Below, piece after piece: positions 52,207 to 63,560 of a stretch of DNA of 64,000 nucleotides. Below the pieces are notes generated by a model. That model did no database searches and had not been told where the DNA came from. It saw nothing but the letters and a program-made list of their open reading frames with translations. The position numbers were made by a program, and so were the translations under genes. The stretch is from Lutjanus erythropterus (Eukaryota; Chordata; Actinopteri; Lutjaniformes; Lutjanidae): NCBI GenBank assembly GCA_020091685.1, contig CM034607.1:15863221-15927220 (forward strand), written 5' to 3'. Position 1 is the first letter of the stretch. Each line of letters begins with the position of its first letter.

Positions 52207-55200
52207 CTGCAGGACAGTTGCGTAGAAAAATTAAAACTACACTCAACTGTTCAACAATAGACAAAAGCCTCAAATCTGCCCCTCAATGTACAGCATGTTA
52301 AATACCTGCGCAGATTCCATTTTCCCAGGTATGGAGACAAACTCGTAGATGCCAAAGTCTTCTGTTGCATCCTCGTGACCTGTTGATGCAAAGGTTTTAA
52401 TGTCAGACCAACACTTAAGTTGCAGTAAGTGTGATAGTATCTATTGGGCCAGACTTTACAATAACATGATGAATGCAATGACATCATAAAAACAAGACCT
52501 GCATCATCATACTTCAAGTGTGTCAGTGATGAGTTTTCTTGAAGTTGTTATTTTGGAAGAAAACAGTTTGTACTAAGTATACTTTAGTTGTAATTAAATT
52601 GTAGAAAAGCCCAAATATTACATGTATTTAGAGTACTTTTATGTACCAAAGTAGAACAACAACAACAACAAGTATACTTGAATGTACACTTAAAGTACAT
52701 GGCTGTGTATGTACAAATATACAATGCTTGATTAATGAATTTAAAGTTTACCTCATTTGTGCTACTTTTTCAAAGTATACTGAACTACAGCTTGTAAAAT
52801 AAACCTTTATTTAACTACACTTCCTTGTAATTATTCACTCCTAGTGATATTAAAGTACACTTTAACAAAGCATGCTGATAGTGTACAACAAAGGACCTGA
52901 ATAAACATAAATATTTCAATTTTAGTACATTTTTTAAAAGTACATTTTAAATATACTTTCAATTATGCAAAAAGTACAAGAATATAAGTATACAATGCAT
53001 TTTGTATTCCTAAATCATTTTTACTACTTTACTACTTTTTTTATCTGGCTGTTTTTTTAAGGAATGCCTTTTTTACTTTAATGGAAAACCAAAACCCTGT
53101 ACATCCCCATAATCACTTCAAAAACTATGATACAAGATATACAGTATACAGTATCACTGTATATATGTAGTATTATATGTAGTAACTTACCTGAACGATG
53201 TGGTCGTTTCTGCTCTGAAAGAGGTCTGACAAAAACAAGCAAATAAAGCCATTAGGTCAAGTATGTACACTATGTATATTAAAAATACTACAGTCTGGTT
53301 AGTGCCTGTGTTAAGGCTCTTACCTGTTGTAAATGCTCATAAGCACTGTTGATAATGTAGAGACAAAGACACAGACAGAGGGAAATTAATTATTCAATAA
53401 GGAAATGATACATTTTTAAATATTACCTTAACTTATTCAAATACAGAAGTTATTATGCCCTGGTTGGCTCACATTTGACTGATATTTGCCAGTGATTTAC
53501 ATTTATGATTAACCTAACTTTGACAAGTGAAGCAAGCCGTTAGTGTTATCTTGCACATCTCAGCATTCAGACACGTGAATTTCAAACATGGAACATGTTA
53601 AACAGGTTGCAGAACCGACTGTGAGGGCTGAACTCGCGGTGCTTTACAAGAGCCACTGATAGAGAAACACTTCTGTCGAAGCAGCAGAATAAAACTTTAT
53701 CTAACCTCTCTTAGGATGGCAGGTCCTCCTGATGAAGAACAGCAGCATACAGCCGATGATGAACAAAGAACAGACAGTAATGGCTGCTAGAGGCGACACA
53801 GAGCTGCTGTCCTGGGTGTGTTTCTCTTTTCCTGTAAACAAATATAGAATGATATTAATACTTATTTTTAGCCAAGCTGGTTACGTGGCTCTAGAGATGG
53901 CAACAGCGGTCAACAGACTTTAGTGGGTGTAGTGTTTCTGTGCATTTTTAGAACAAAAAATGTTTAAATGCCTTGTTGCCGTTTCATATCGGCATTCACT
54001 ATCACTATAGCTAGCAATCGTTGAAACCATTAGTAGTAACTAGAAGATTAGAGCAAGTTAGTCTTGTTTATAGTAGCAGTTAAATTGACGAACTATGGAA
54101 CTGGATTAGAGTCTTCTTCAAACACTTGTGCTGACAGTCAAAGGAAATACTTTATCGTCTAACATATATCCCCAGGCCCTGCGATGAACTGGCGACTTGT
54201 CCAGGGTGTACCCCGCCTGTCGCCCAATGTCAGCTGGCCTATGCTCCAGCCCCCCGCAACCCTTCAAGGATAAGCGATTACAGACAATGAATGAATGAAC
54301 GAATGACATATCCCCAGCAAGGATCAAAAAATTAATGAGCATGGAAAGGTGTGCCAGGTGTGAACTACCATACTTAGAGATGTTGTGTTGTGATCAGATC
54401 AACCAGGACAGATGTTAATACCGGATTTCCACTAGTTTTTTTTGTTTGGGGTGAAACATCTTTACAACTATTAGATGGATTGATGTGAAAGTTGGTCCCT
54501 ACCATAGCAGATAAATTCTTAAATCTTTGGTGATAACTGAATTTCAATTTGTTCGATATTTTGTTTCATCACCAAATACCTGCAAAATGAATGACCTTCC
54601 CATCAGCCGCAGCTGTGCAGTACTAATTGGCAAATGTTGGCATGTTACCAGGTTAACTAAGACACAGAACATGTTAAATATTAGCCTACCTGCTTAACAT
54701 CAGCATGTTAGCGTTGTCACAGTGAGCATGCAAGCCTCCTCAAGTTAGCATTTGGCTTAAGGCCCCAGTGTATGTACTGCCTCACACAGCAGCTAGCATG
54801 GCTAGTCTTCTTCAAAGGTTAGTCATGAGAGGATTCTTTGCTGAACGTCATCAGAGATTTTGATGTCAATAAAAGATTGATGCTGTCATGTTTCTGTTGA
54901 CTCAATAAACAGCGTTTTACAGTAAATCATAGCCAGTATCAGCAGTAGCCATCAGCGAGCCTTTCTCAGTATCACCAAGACAACATATCAATGTTTTATT
55001 CAGCACACAGAAACTCCACATGCTATAAAACTTAGTCAACAAATACAACAGCTGTTATCCACTGTTTACTTTCCCAGCCACTGAACTTTAATACAGGCTG
55101 CAGCCACTGGAACCTAGCAACCGAGATAAAATGAGTTTCATAACAGCTATGTATATTTTATGTCATATTTATAACCTGGTTTCACTTTTCGCCTGTTGTG

Positions 55201-58200
55201 CACGCCCTGCTTCAGCAACAGCATTTTATTGAACTAACTGTTCCCAAAGCTGGTCATGGTGGTTGTCATTGTTAAGATGTACTCATAGCTCATACAGCTC
55301 CTCTGCTGTTGGCATGACACACTGTTTACAGAATGTTTATCTCAGAGGATTCCCAAAATCTACCCACGCTCTGCTCCCTCACACCATGTTCCACCCTCTA
55401 CCCACCTGTTCCCAAACTGGCCACCACCAGAGTAAATTGGGTCTCGTCCTGTTTCTGTGTCACATTGTTGAAAGCGCGGCACAGGTACTCTTCAGCCTGG
55501 GCCAGTCTGTAGGATCGCACCTCCAGCCGCGGGCCCTCTGTGATGACCTGAGTGGCGTTGCGGCTCTTGGAGATCCAGACATAGCTGTTGGGAGGGTTGG
55601 AATCAGCCTGGCACTCAAAGAAGACCAGCTCTCCAGGGTTGATGGTGAACACTTCTCCTGTCCGCAGGCCTTGGCCCGAGTTCACCTCCAGGTTGTAGGG
55701 GCCATCTGCAGGGGCAGACAGTGGGTCAGGGAAACATGACAGTTTGCTGCTGATATGCTGCTTATTATACATAGTGGTTACTTTTTCATGAATTGTCTCA
55801 TATTAATGCATCATGGGGCAACAGAGATTTCAACTACAGGGTCATGGGTTTGATTCAAAGTCCAGCAGGATAACTCCTGGTGGAGAAATGAAAGAGTTGG
55901 GGTGACCTTGAACTCAAGTCATTTAACCAAAAAAACATAACCAGTTGGGATGTTATAACAAAATCTGAAAACAAATTTTCTTATTTGAATAAGGAATGTT
56001 TCTTGTTTTAAGTACATATGCTGACGTGTTATAATATAGAACAGCTGGGGAGTTTTCAACACATTCTCATCCTAGCTCGTCAACTACCGACATCTTTGTC
56101 GTGCCCCTTGACATCTCATACTGATGTTCAAGGTACCCTTTAATGCCTGTATGACACAACTCACATGACACACATGGTTTCATATGGGACATGAACATCG
56201 GTGGTGTATGTGAAAAGATATTGTCATGCTTCTCTTACAGCTGCCTTGCATGTCTGAACTGGTGGCTGCTGATATTTGACGACTTGGGAATGAAAACAGG
56301 CTTGGTGTTTTGGTGAACCAGGTATTTAGGTCAGATGTCTGTTTTATGAAAGCAGGAAATGTGTTGCATCTTGGCAATTTGAACATAGACAGTGTAAACC
56401 CTCCCACAAAATGATGCACCAAACATGCATGTGCATCTTGCAGGGATTGAAGACGAACATCATCGATGTCAACCGTTCGGACTAATTAGCAAAGTTAGTG
56501 TCTGACCCAGAAGCATAAACTTTACCCTTTATGAGGGAAGAAGTTCCACTTCATAACACTGCTATGTAACCAGTTTCTGTAGTGTCAGCAACTCCAACAA
56601 AGTGATTCATCTTTTCTCCAGCTGATCACCTCATGTCAATTTCACTAATTGTCTTCATAGAGTTACAGCAATTAGCTAGTTGCATGTTAGCTAACCCTGA
56701 TTGGTTGTTTGATTTAGACCAGCTCCGGTTTAAAAAAACTAAATACAAAGGGATGGGTGCTCACAGATACATATTACACTTTAATTAAATAATGTTAGTG
56801 ACATGCAACAGTCAAAATTAGTCATTTCAACCAAAATTACATTGAAAAAATATTGCCTACTGCAGCTTTAAGTAGCATCAATCAGTTTTAGATTTCAGTT
56901 TTAGTTTTAAGACTGGAACTATGGCATTGAGGAAAAAGTCATGGTCAGTGATATATCAACATTAATAAAGACTCAAACATGATAAAGATGATGGAGGTAA
57001 GTGATCATTTTACACAGATGCTACTGAATGCTAACAAACATGCTTCATGTATGCAAACAGAAGTGATGACAGTGCTATATTCAGTGGTGCTGCAGTTCTT
57101 GGTGCCAAACCCACCCACTGTTTGAGCACACCGACTGAAGGGATGGGGGAAAAATAAAGGAGGTTACAGACTTTATGGTAACTAAATTAATTCATGGAAA
57201 TGTAGGTTCGTTTGGGTGGCAACCTCAGACTCACAAAACCAGGCAAGTTTATCATTGCATCTACACATTTTATAGTGGAACAGAAGGGCTCTGTGAGATA
57301 AGTATGCTCTCATGCAAATATGATCCCGTAACGGCCACAAGTCGTTAGTTTGTCTGAAAGAAGTCTGATCTCACAGACATTTACATACAAGCTAATACTT
57401 CCAGGAGAACAGTGCAAAGAGAGCGCAAAAGAGAAAATACGAAAATAGATGTATGTATTGGTATTAGGACAGGAGCTGTGTGACAAATACATCCTACAAC
57501 CAAATGTTTGTGAAACTGAACATCACAGGCTGTTCTGACCTGACAGATCTGGTCCAAGTGTGAGCCAAAATTAAACAGACTTATGAAAGAAATCACACCT
57601 ACAGCTGACTTTTTTTTCTGTCTGCATTGTTGATTTAATAGTATTGATGTGTTCGGTTCATTTAGGTTTATCCTGCCTGATTACAAGTTAACAGCAGCTT
57701 GTAAATGACGATCACCTGATCCTCTCATGTTACAGTAGATTTACAGTAGGCAACCAGGGAGGTAAGACAAATGTAAGTCCTGCACCTGTAATATTATTCT
57801 TGCATTATGGACTTCTTTTTACTGTCATTCATCATTTCTAGTCTCCTTTAAAAAAAGTGATGCAAGTGAGCAGCATTTTGTTATGCCTGACTTTGAGAAG
57901 CTGCTAAGGAGTTCAAACATTAGCATTAGCTTACATTGGCTAGATCACATCTGCTAGTTAAGTCATCATTTTAGCCAAAATTCATGGTCATCAGCTAGAA
58001 ATGAGAAGCCGTTTTCTGTGGAATCTAAGGAAATGTGGTTCACAAATTGCTGCCAATATTGGTGTTAAATCACAATTATCACCATAAACTACATAATGTT
58101 CAATGCAAGAATGTATAGCTTAGACAGGCTTAGCAAAGGGTCAATTTCAGGTGGTATTGATGCGGGGAAAGTGAAGGAGAATACAGATGGATATACTCAC

Positions 58201-58935
58201 AATAGACATTGAGTTCCACAGCGCTGCTGTGCTGACCCTGGCTGACAGGGTTGCTGGCCACACACCGGTAAGTTCCCTTGTCTTCTTTTCTCACTGGGCT
58301 GATGAACAATGTAGAATTGTCTGGGGAAAAGTGGTATCGTTCACTGGGACCAAGTGCCACGTTGTCTCTTAGCCACTGGAACACAACTCGTGTTCCTCTC
58401 TGGACAGAACAAGTCCAGGTAACGTTTGCCTTGTCCTCAACAACTGCATATGATGGGCTCTTCTCGATGACAGGAATGGAAACGGGGACTGAGGAAGACA
58501 CAATAAATGTTGGTAAATTTAGAGTTGAGTCCATAGATGAGATCAAACGGGTCAGCATTACAGGAAAACACTCACCATCCACTGTTACATGCACAGTTCT
58601 CTGCTCCTTGATCACCAGTCCTGTCTTATTATGAAACTCTATGTTGAGGTTCAGTTGGTAATCCCCTTCATCGTCCTGGTTTAATTTCTGGATTAGCAAA
58701 GAAACATTGGGTTCTCTAAAGTGGAGGTGGTTGCGGTACATCATGTCAGTGATTGTGGCCTCTTTGGTAAACGTCACCAATGTGGCTCTGGTGCCACTCG
58801 GCCTGGTGTGAGACCAAGTTCCCTGGATCTCAACTTCGTCCAGCGGGAAGTGAGTCTCAACAGACAGGAGCAGGGGCTTCCCTTCAATACCATGATGGAC
58901 TAATGAAGGGATGTGGATGAACTCGGAGCTGGCCT
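52096..58935 (-). CDS. hepacam2: HEPACAM family member 2, eight exons (signal exon not found)
   Basis: A type I membrane protein of the Ig superfamily. Joined minus-strand exons are 58935-58576, 58488-58201, 55705-55406, 53831-53706, 53345-53324, 53225-53191, 52379-52306 and 52206-52096. They give 437 residues plus a TAA stop. The order is an Ig V-like domain, two Ig domains with paired cysteines, a transmembrane segment (LAAITVCSLFIIGCMLLFFI) and a roughly 80-residue cytoplasmic tail with FGIYEFV and TIYDVI. Three Ig domains plus YGPYNLEVNS, GEVFTI, PPNSYVWI and HEDATEDFGIYEFV match HEPACAM2 rather than HEPACAM, which has two. The human protein is about 462 residues, so only about 25-30, the signal peptide, are missing. 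Adjacency to vps50 supports the call. The family is linked to Golgi, centrosome and secretory-cell roles in mammals; fish function is unknown to me. Confidence 0.93.
52306..52379 (-). CDS. hepacam2: hepacam2 tail exon with FGIYEFV
   Basis: 74 nt, phase 1 to phase 0, encoding GHEDATEDFGIYEFVSIPGK then MESAQ. The HEDA..DFGIYEFV block is nearly identical to human HEPACAM2 and contains a conserved tyrosine. The acceptor is CAACAG|GT and the donor CAG|GTATTT. Confidence 0.95.
52600..53060. repeat. Degenerate AAGTACACTT/AAGTATACTT repeat
   Basis: Short units of the AAAGTACACTT and AAGTATACTT type recur in both orientations across about 450 bases of a hepacam2 intron, with a small CAA run at 52656-52671. 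Confidence 0.5.
53191..53225 (-). CDS. hepacam2: hepacam2 cytoplasmic exon, 35 nt
   Basis: Enters in phase 2 and leaves in phase 1, encoding RPLSEQKRPHRS, comparable in place to the human RPETEYRKAQ region. The acceptor is GTCAG|ACC and the donor TCAG|GTAAGT. Together with the 22-nt exon it makes 57 nt, so the two can only be skipped as a pair without a frameshift. Confidence 0.85.
53324..53345 (-). CDS. hepacam2: hepacam2 cytoplasmic microexon, 22 nt
   Basis: A very short exon entering in phase 1 and leaving in phase 2. With its flanking bases it encodes VLMSIYNR. The acceptor is CAACAG|TG and the donor AACAG|GTAAGA. The call rests on borders, phase and the need to bridge the transmembrane and tail exons. 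The residues themselves are weakly conserved. Confidence 0.75.
53706..53831 (-). CDS. hepacam2: hepacam2 transmembrane exon
   Basis: 126 nt, phase 1-1. It encodes the membrane-proximal GKEKHTQDSSSVSP, the hydrophobic span LAAITVCSLFIIGCMLLFFI and the basic stop-transfer RRTCHPKR. The acceptor is TTACAG|GA and the donor G|GTTAGA. Because both ends are phase 1, skipping this exon would keep the frame and remove the membrane anchor. Confidence 0.93.
54176..54307 (+). mobile_element. 5'-truncated SINE/LINE tail, 132 bp
   Basis: Blocks GCGATGAACTGGCGACTTGT, GGGTGTACCCCGCCTGTCGC and GGATAAGCGATTACAGA are those of a widespread fish L2-type LINE or SINE tail. It ends in an AATG microsatellite. The 10-bp direct repeat ATATCCCCAG flanks it at 54166-54175 and 54308-54317, as left by target-primed retrotransposition. 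Confidence 0.82.
54445..54815 (+). repeat. Interspersed repeat family R2, direct copy
   Basis: Blocks ATTAGATGGATTGATGTGAA, ATGAATGACCTTCCCATCAG, TAACATCAGCATGTTAGCGT and AGCAGCTAGCATGGCTAG are those of a common fish repeat and pair with the inverted copy in vps50 intron 2. Confidence 0.6.
55406..55705 (-). CDS. hepacam2: hepacam2 third Ig domain exon
   Basis: 300 nt, phase 1-1. It encodes YGPYNLEVNSGQGLRTGEVF, FFECQADSNPPNSYVWIS and EEYLCRAFNNVTQKQDETQF. The disulfide cysteines and an NVT sequon are present. This is the stretch closest to human HEPACAM2. The acceptor is CTGCAG|AT and the donor G|GTGGGT. Confidence 0.96.
58201..58488 (-). CDS. hepacam2: hepacam2 second Ig domain exon
   Basis: 288 nt, phase 1-1, separated from the first Ig exon by an intron of only 87 bp. 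It contains WTCSVQ, the core FQWLRDN and DKGTYRCVASNPVS, so both disulfide cysteines and the tryptophan are present. Sequons NVT and NST are seen. The acceptor is CCTCAG|TC and the donor T|GTGAGT. Confidence 0.95.
58576..58935 (-). CDS. hepacam2: hepacam2 exon 2 by homology: Ig V-like domain
   Basis: 360 nt, phase 1 at both ends, as is usual for Ig-domain exons. The acceptor is CAACTCAG|AG and the donor G|GTGAGT. It begins ASSEFIHIPSLVHHGIEGKP. It keeps the DEGDYQL turn expected before the C' terminal strand but has no cysteine at all, so the domain has no canonical disulfide. Sequons NVS and NKT are present. The human first domain also lacks the pair. Confidence 0.92.
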
Positions 58936-59929
58936 CTGAGTTGGCAGGAGAAAAAGAGAAGGAGAAGAAGGAAGGAAAGAGAATTACTGCACAGCCGCTG
59001 TAAGGTTACTTGTAGGATCTCCCATTTGAGGACATCAGGCAGTATACATTATTATATTGTGATTTAAACTTTATTTCGGAAATAAAGTGTATTTCTTTGA
59101 TGAATAATCATGCCATGTCTTTGCAGTATCTTTTCACTAAGTGTGTCTGTTTCTTAAGTGTTCAATACAGGTTTGGACACTGATGCAGAGACCAAGATAG
59201 GTAACCAATATCTCACAGCCTACTCAGTATCTTTAAATCTGACCGTGTTCATGTCAAAAATGTTCATGCCTTCAGTGTTTCTCATTAAACCCATACTTTA
59301 ATAACATTTCAGGTGTGTTAGCAACTCCTTCAGCTATAGCCTGTCCAACCTGTGGTTTCAGAAGTGGGAACTGTTTCATGACATTTGCAAAGAAAATAAA
59401 ACACTTTCCAGCCTGTCCTCTGTTGCTGTTGAAGTGGACTGCTGGATGGCGATTAAAATCTATCTGACATTTCAACTGGCAATAACTGACTTTTTGAAGA
59501 CTTGAGGCCAGCACAACAGGCTGTACACACAACATTGGCATATTATCACATCATAAAGTTGATCCTGCCCACATATTAGCTAACACTTGTCTATTTACAT
59601 TGAGTAGACACACAGTAATATGATACTTCGTTTAGAGTTGTGTGTCTGACCATCTGAGAAATGTAAGTGCAATATTCACTCTCCAACAGCTCCTGAGGAA
59701 ATTCTCTGTCTCTTTAGTTGCTAAATGTACCACTGTATTCACCAGCTAGTTGCTAACACTGTCTGCCTGCCATCTGGCACTGAGCAGGTAGTATCCATTT
59801 AATTCTGAAAGATTTCTTTGAAAAAAAAGAGAACCGAAATGACATGTTCCAGGAAGTAAGACCAAAATAATCAGCTAAAAGACATTATAACAGTCTGTAA
59901 AGGGAGACAGCAGACTTGGGGGATCATTC

Positions 59930-60130
59930 TCTGCCGGTTTTACTATGAGAGATCCCTTTCACATTACACACAGTTATTTTGTATAAAAATATTTATTAAT
60001 GCAGCTTTAATAAAAACCCAAAGTGTCTGCTTTTTAGTAAGCAAGAACAGAATATAACTGAGCGTGTGCAGAGTGAGTGAATCACTCTAGCTTGTTTTTG
60101 ATCACAAGAATTCAAGGTATCACAACCTAT
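59930..60130. repeat. Interspersed repeat fragment shared with 49.7 kb
   Basis: AACTGAGCGTGTGCAGAGTG and ATCACTCTAGCTTGTTT here match AACTGAGCATGTGCAGTATG and ATCACTCTAGCATGTTT near 49750, with similar flanks. Family not named. Confidence 0.45.
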
Positions 60131-63100
60131 GTTACAGCTGTCCCTGGTCTCCCCTATACGTGTAGCATATACGAATATATTGATTGATCAAGTCAAGTAT
60201 GTCACATCACCAACACTGAAAAATAACTGAACAAGACACTGACACTGTCACACTGCTGTACAGACCATATGAGAGCAACACTGATAAAAATCCATTCAGT
60301 CTTCATCGTATTAATTATTAGGGCTTGATAATAATTAGATATGATCATTTATCAACATACATGTGATAATTTGATCATATTGGGTTATTATAGTCCAAAT
60401 TAATAAATTCCATCAAATTGTAATTAAACCTTAGTTACAAACCAAAACATATTCAGCGCATAGTTGTTATATTATGAACACTGTATCAATACTGGAATAA
60501 AATTGTTATTCATATTGTGCTATTGATTACATGGAGCGAGGGTGACAAAAGCAAAACAGGGCTATTTTCATTTAAAGGGGAACTCAGTTCTGTTTTGTCT
60601 GTCTAATCTTATAATCCATATCCTAGTCTTCACATTGTGCAGGTCCTGAAACTGTAGCGAGTTAATATTGACCCACCTCACCACAGAGTGTCTTTGTTGT
60701 CAGACAAGGACAAGGCCAACTCGTCCCAGAACAAACACTTGGCCCGTCTGAAGTAACTAGAAAAGTGTTGATCTATTGCACCTCGCTGGCTGTTAAAGTG
60801 TTGGCTAGTTGCCAGGGCAGTTTATTCTCTAGTAACCAGCTGAAAACACAGGATGATTTAGGCTGTTTCTCAGCAGCTATTGTCATTTCAACTGGTTCAG
60901 GTTCAGATCTAATATATAGTGATGGTTTTATTCAGTATGCTCAGCAGTTGAAATGATCTTTATCTATCATTTCTTCTAGCTTCCATACCTCATATTACAT
61001 TAGATTTATGTAGATTAGAGATATGACCCGATGGCATCATTTCACAGGGATTTTGACAACTTCAAACTTCTGGGTATTTTTGACAGTTTGAAGTTAAAAA
61101 GTGAGGGGCTGTGTTTGGATGCCAGGTTAGCAGCATGTGAGTGGGCAGTGCTGTGAAACAAACTTACTGAAGCCTCTCACTTTTCTATTACTTGTGTCCT
61201 TTTGTCTCACTTATGAATATGTGCCTTCTCTCTCTCCATTTCAGCGTTAAAGAAATTTCTTTGGGGAGCAGGAAAATGTTCACTAAAGACTGTTAATACG
61301 CTTCATGAGTTCATCTTTACGTCACGATGAAATGAAAAATGCCTTTTTAACTCTTTTAAATCACATCTCCCCTCATAATGTGCACCTGTTTTACAAAAAA
61401 TCTATTTATTTGTGTCTTAATATCATGGAAAATCCAATGTTCTTTTCCTGTAAAACAAAATATGACATTTGTTTACATACACTAAAACCAACCAGTTTTA
61501 ACCAATAATATCATGACATCCACATGTCAATCAAGCTTCAACATTTAGTAATGCAGAGCTAAAGTTAAGACTTCGTAGTTTTCTAGCTAGCAGCAGTATG
61601 GTATGTTGGTGTCTCTTCGGTTGTTCACCACCTCAAAAGTGGCTCTGTTTCCCTAAAATACTGTGGTTACCATGGTTACTGTGGCTACAGACCCACTAGC
61701 TAGAAGTTTTGACTTTTGGGTCAGAGTTTCTGCTAGCTTAGCTGCCATTAGCAGGTTCACGGAATAGGGCTCAGCAGCCTTTCCATGAATACAGCCTCCG
61801 TGATCGACAGGGAATACAGGATCAATGTCATTTACAGAGTTTCCTGATGGAAATATAGCTTTACTTCCTACTAAAGCAGCTAACCCCTATCTGCCCTTAG
61901 CTCAGTTAGCCATGGATTCCCTGTCCGTCACACCTCTGTTACTCATAGAGGCTGCGTCCGGTCTAGACTTGCCAACTTCGATGTGGAAAAATATGGGACA
62001 TCTTGCCAGTGACTGGCATAGGGACACAAATCAAGCAGGGGGTCTGGAGATCCTCCCTCAAGAGATTTTGAGTGTCGCTCGTTTTATTTCCTGCACTCTG
62101 GTGAATTTTATGCATCGATTTCAAAGTTTTCTGCTACTCTAAATGTAAATTTAAAGGAAATAAAGAGTCAACAAGGGAAAAGCACAGTTGCGTCAGTTAC
62201 ATTAAATAACTATTAAATAACTCCACTCTGGGCCTCTGCCCTTGTACTTGCCTCAGACAGTCCACCATAGGTGACAATACTCTGTGACAAACTGCACAGT
62301 TTGCTTTGCACTTATTCTCAGTGACAGGACTGATCTACCTGTGGTCTGTCGGCCATTTAGATCCATATTTGAACAGCTTCTCTGTGGACTAAAGGTATTT
62401 GTCAACACTAAAAAAAAAAAAAATTAAAAATGTGTGTCTGAGTCTCCGTAACCAGGGCAACAATAATAGTGAATGACAGACAACTTGTCTGTCATTTTGA
62501 ATGTGTCTCATGAAACTGTTTTGTCTCTTATGTCATTCTAAGTATATGAAAATGTAGTGTTATGCACTAAAGCAGGGTGTGCATGAAATTAAGAGATAAC
62601 TTGCATCCTGTAAAGGACGGTGCATTTTATTTTCAGTAAGGAACAATTCTGTATTTTACAGGACAGGTGGCAACCCAAGTTTGGCCCTGTCTTGCTATAT
62701 TCACTGTAAGCTGAAAGCTCCCAGTCTGGAAAGAATCAGCCAGGTTAATGGACCACTGTCTGTAGCAAAACGGCTGAGGGTGTGTTGCTTTAATGCTCAT
62801 TTAGTGCTATTAGCCACTGCAACAAGTCACTCCCTTGCTGCCTGTTTTTACAGGAAAAACATACATGCACAGAAGCAAATATAGCTGTTTGCTTTCCGGT
62901 TCATGTGGACTTTAAAGCTACTACAAAGAATTTTAATATTTTGTTGATTTTGGAGACACCTGTGGACAAAAGCAGTAGTGTCTCCATCGTAACAACCACA
63001 ACATGTAATGTCAAAAATAAAATTATCTAAGTAAAAACCTCTTCCTTCCTCTTTTTACCTGGCTAATGCACTACTCACTGTAACTTTGGCTGGGAAAATG

Positions 63101-63505
63101 TAAACACACACGCAGAAAAACCAAAGCGGTGGCAGACATTAAGAATAACTACATATAAACAGCTGCTCTTTTCACTGATGTTTCTATTGACTTACATAGG
63201 TCATGTAAGGGCGTCACTAATAACTTAAGACTGTTTCATAACCAGTGAGTTATCTTCCTCTGGAGCCATATGTTCCCTCACATCTCTACCTCTAATCTCT
63301 TTTTTCCTTTGTCACTCACTCCCCTGCCCTCCCCTTTGGCCGTTCCACACTTCCTCCTCGGGGACGTCCAGCTGGTGTCAGACAGGTCCCTGATGACTGC
63401 TGCCCATCACAATAGATCCACTGTGTGTCTGGTGTTATGTCCTAAATAATAAATGCAGTGCAGACGTCCCCTTGACACGTTCCACTCTTACGGGCCTGCA
63501 GGCAA

Positions 63506-63560
63506 GTTTCTGTGTGTGTGTGCATTAGTGTGTGTTTGCGTGTGTGTGTGTGTATGTATT
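63506..63560. repeat. TG-rich interrupted microsatellite
   Basis: Several TG runs are separated by single changes (GCATTAG, TTGC, ATGTAT). Similar TG-rich DNA is at 32598-32641. Confidence 0.8.

Larger units (their letters stand above)
52207..58575 (-). other. hepacam2: hepacam2 introns between coding exons
   Basis: Seven introns: 52207-52305, 52380-53190, 53226-53323, 53346-53705, 53832-55405, 55706-58200 and 58489-58575. Repeats lie at 52600-53060, 54176-54307 and 54445-54815. In the 2.5-kb intron 55706-58200 I recognise nothing beyond AT-rich unique-looking DNA. Confidence 0.85.

Noticed and set aside
55263..55739. 158-codon plus-strand open frame
   Set aside because: It is antisense to the third Ig exon of hepacam2, whose minus-strand reading has clear homology and splice borders.
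55805..55875. tRNA-like stretch with GGGTTTGATTC
   Set aside because: Resembles a B box but no cloverleaf, A box or terminator can be drawn.
58278..58634. 118-codon plus-strand open frame
   Set aside because: Antisense shadow of the two hepacam2 Ig exons; no recognisable protein.
59272..59541. Possible hepacam2 signal exon starting MPMLCVQPVVLASS
   Set aside because: Mildly hydrophobic start but no acceptable GT donor in phase 1, and no match to the family N-terminus.
61825..62142. 105-codon plus-strand open frame
   Set aside because: No recognisable domain. It lies in DNA with short inverted repeats (61557-61720) and repeat-like GCTAGC words, so probably chance or a decayed repeat.
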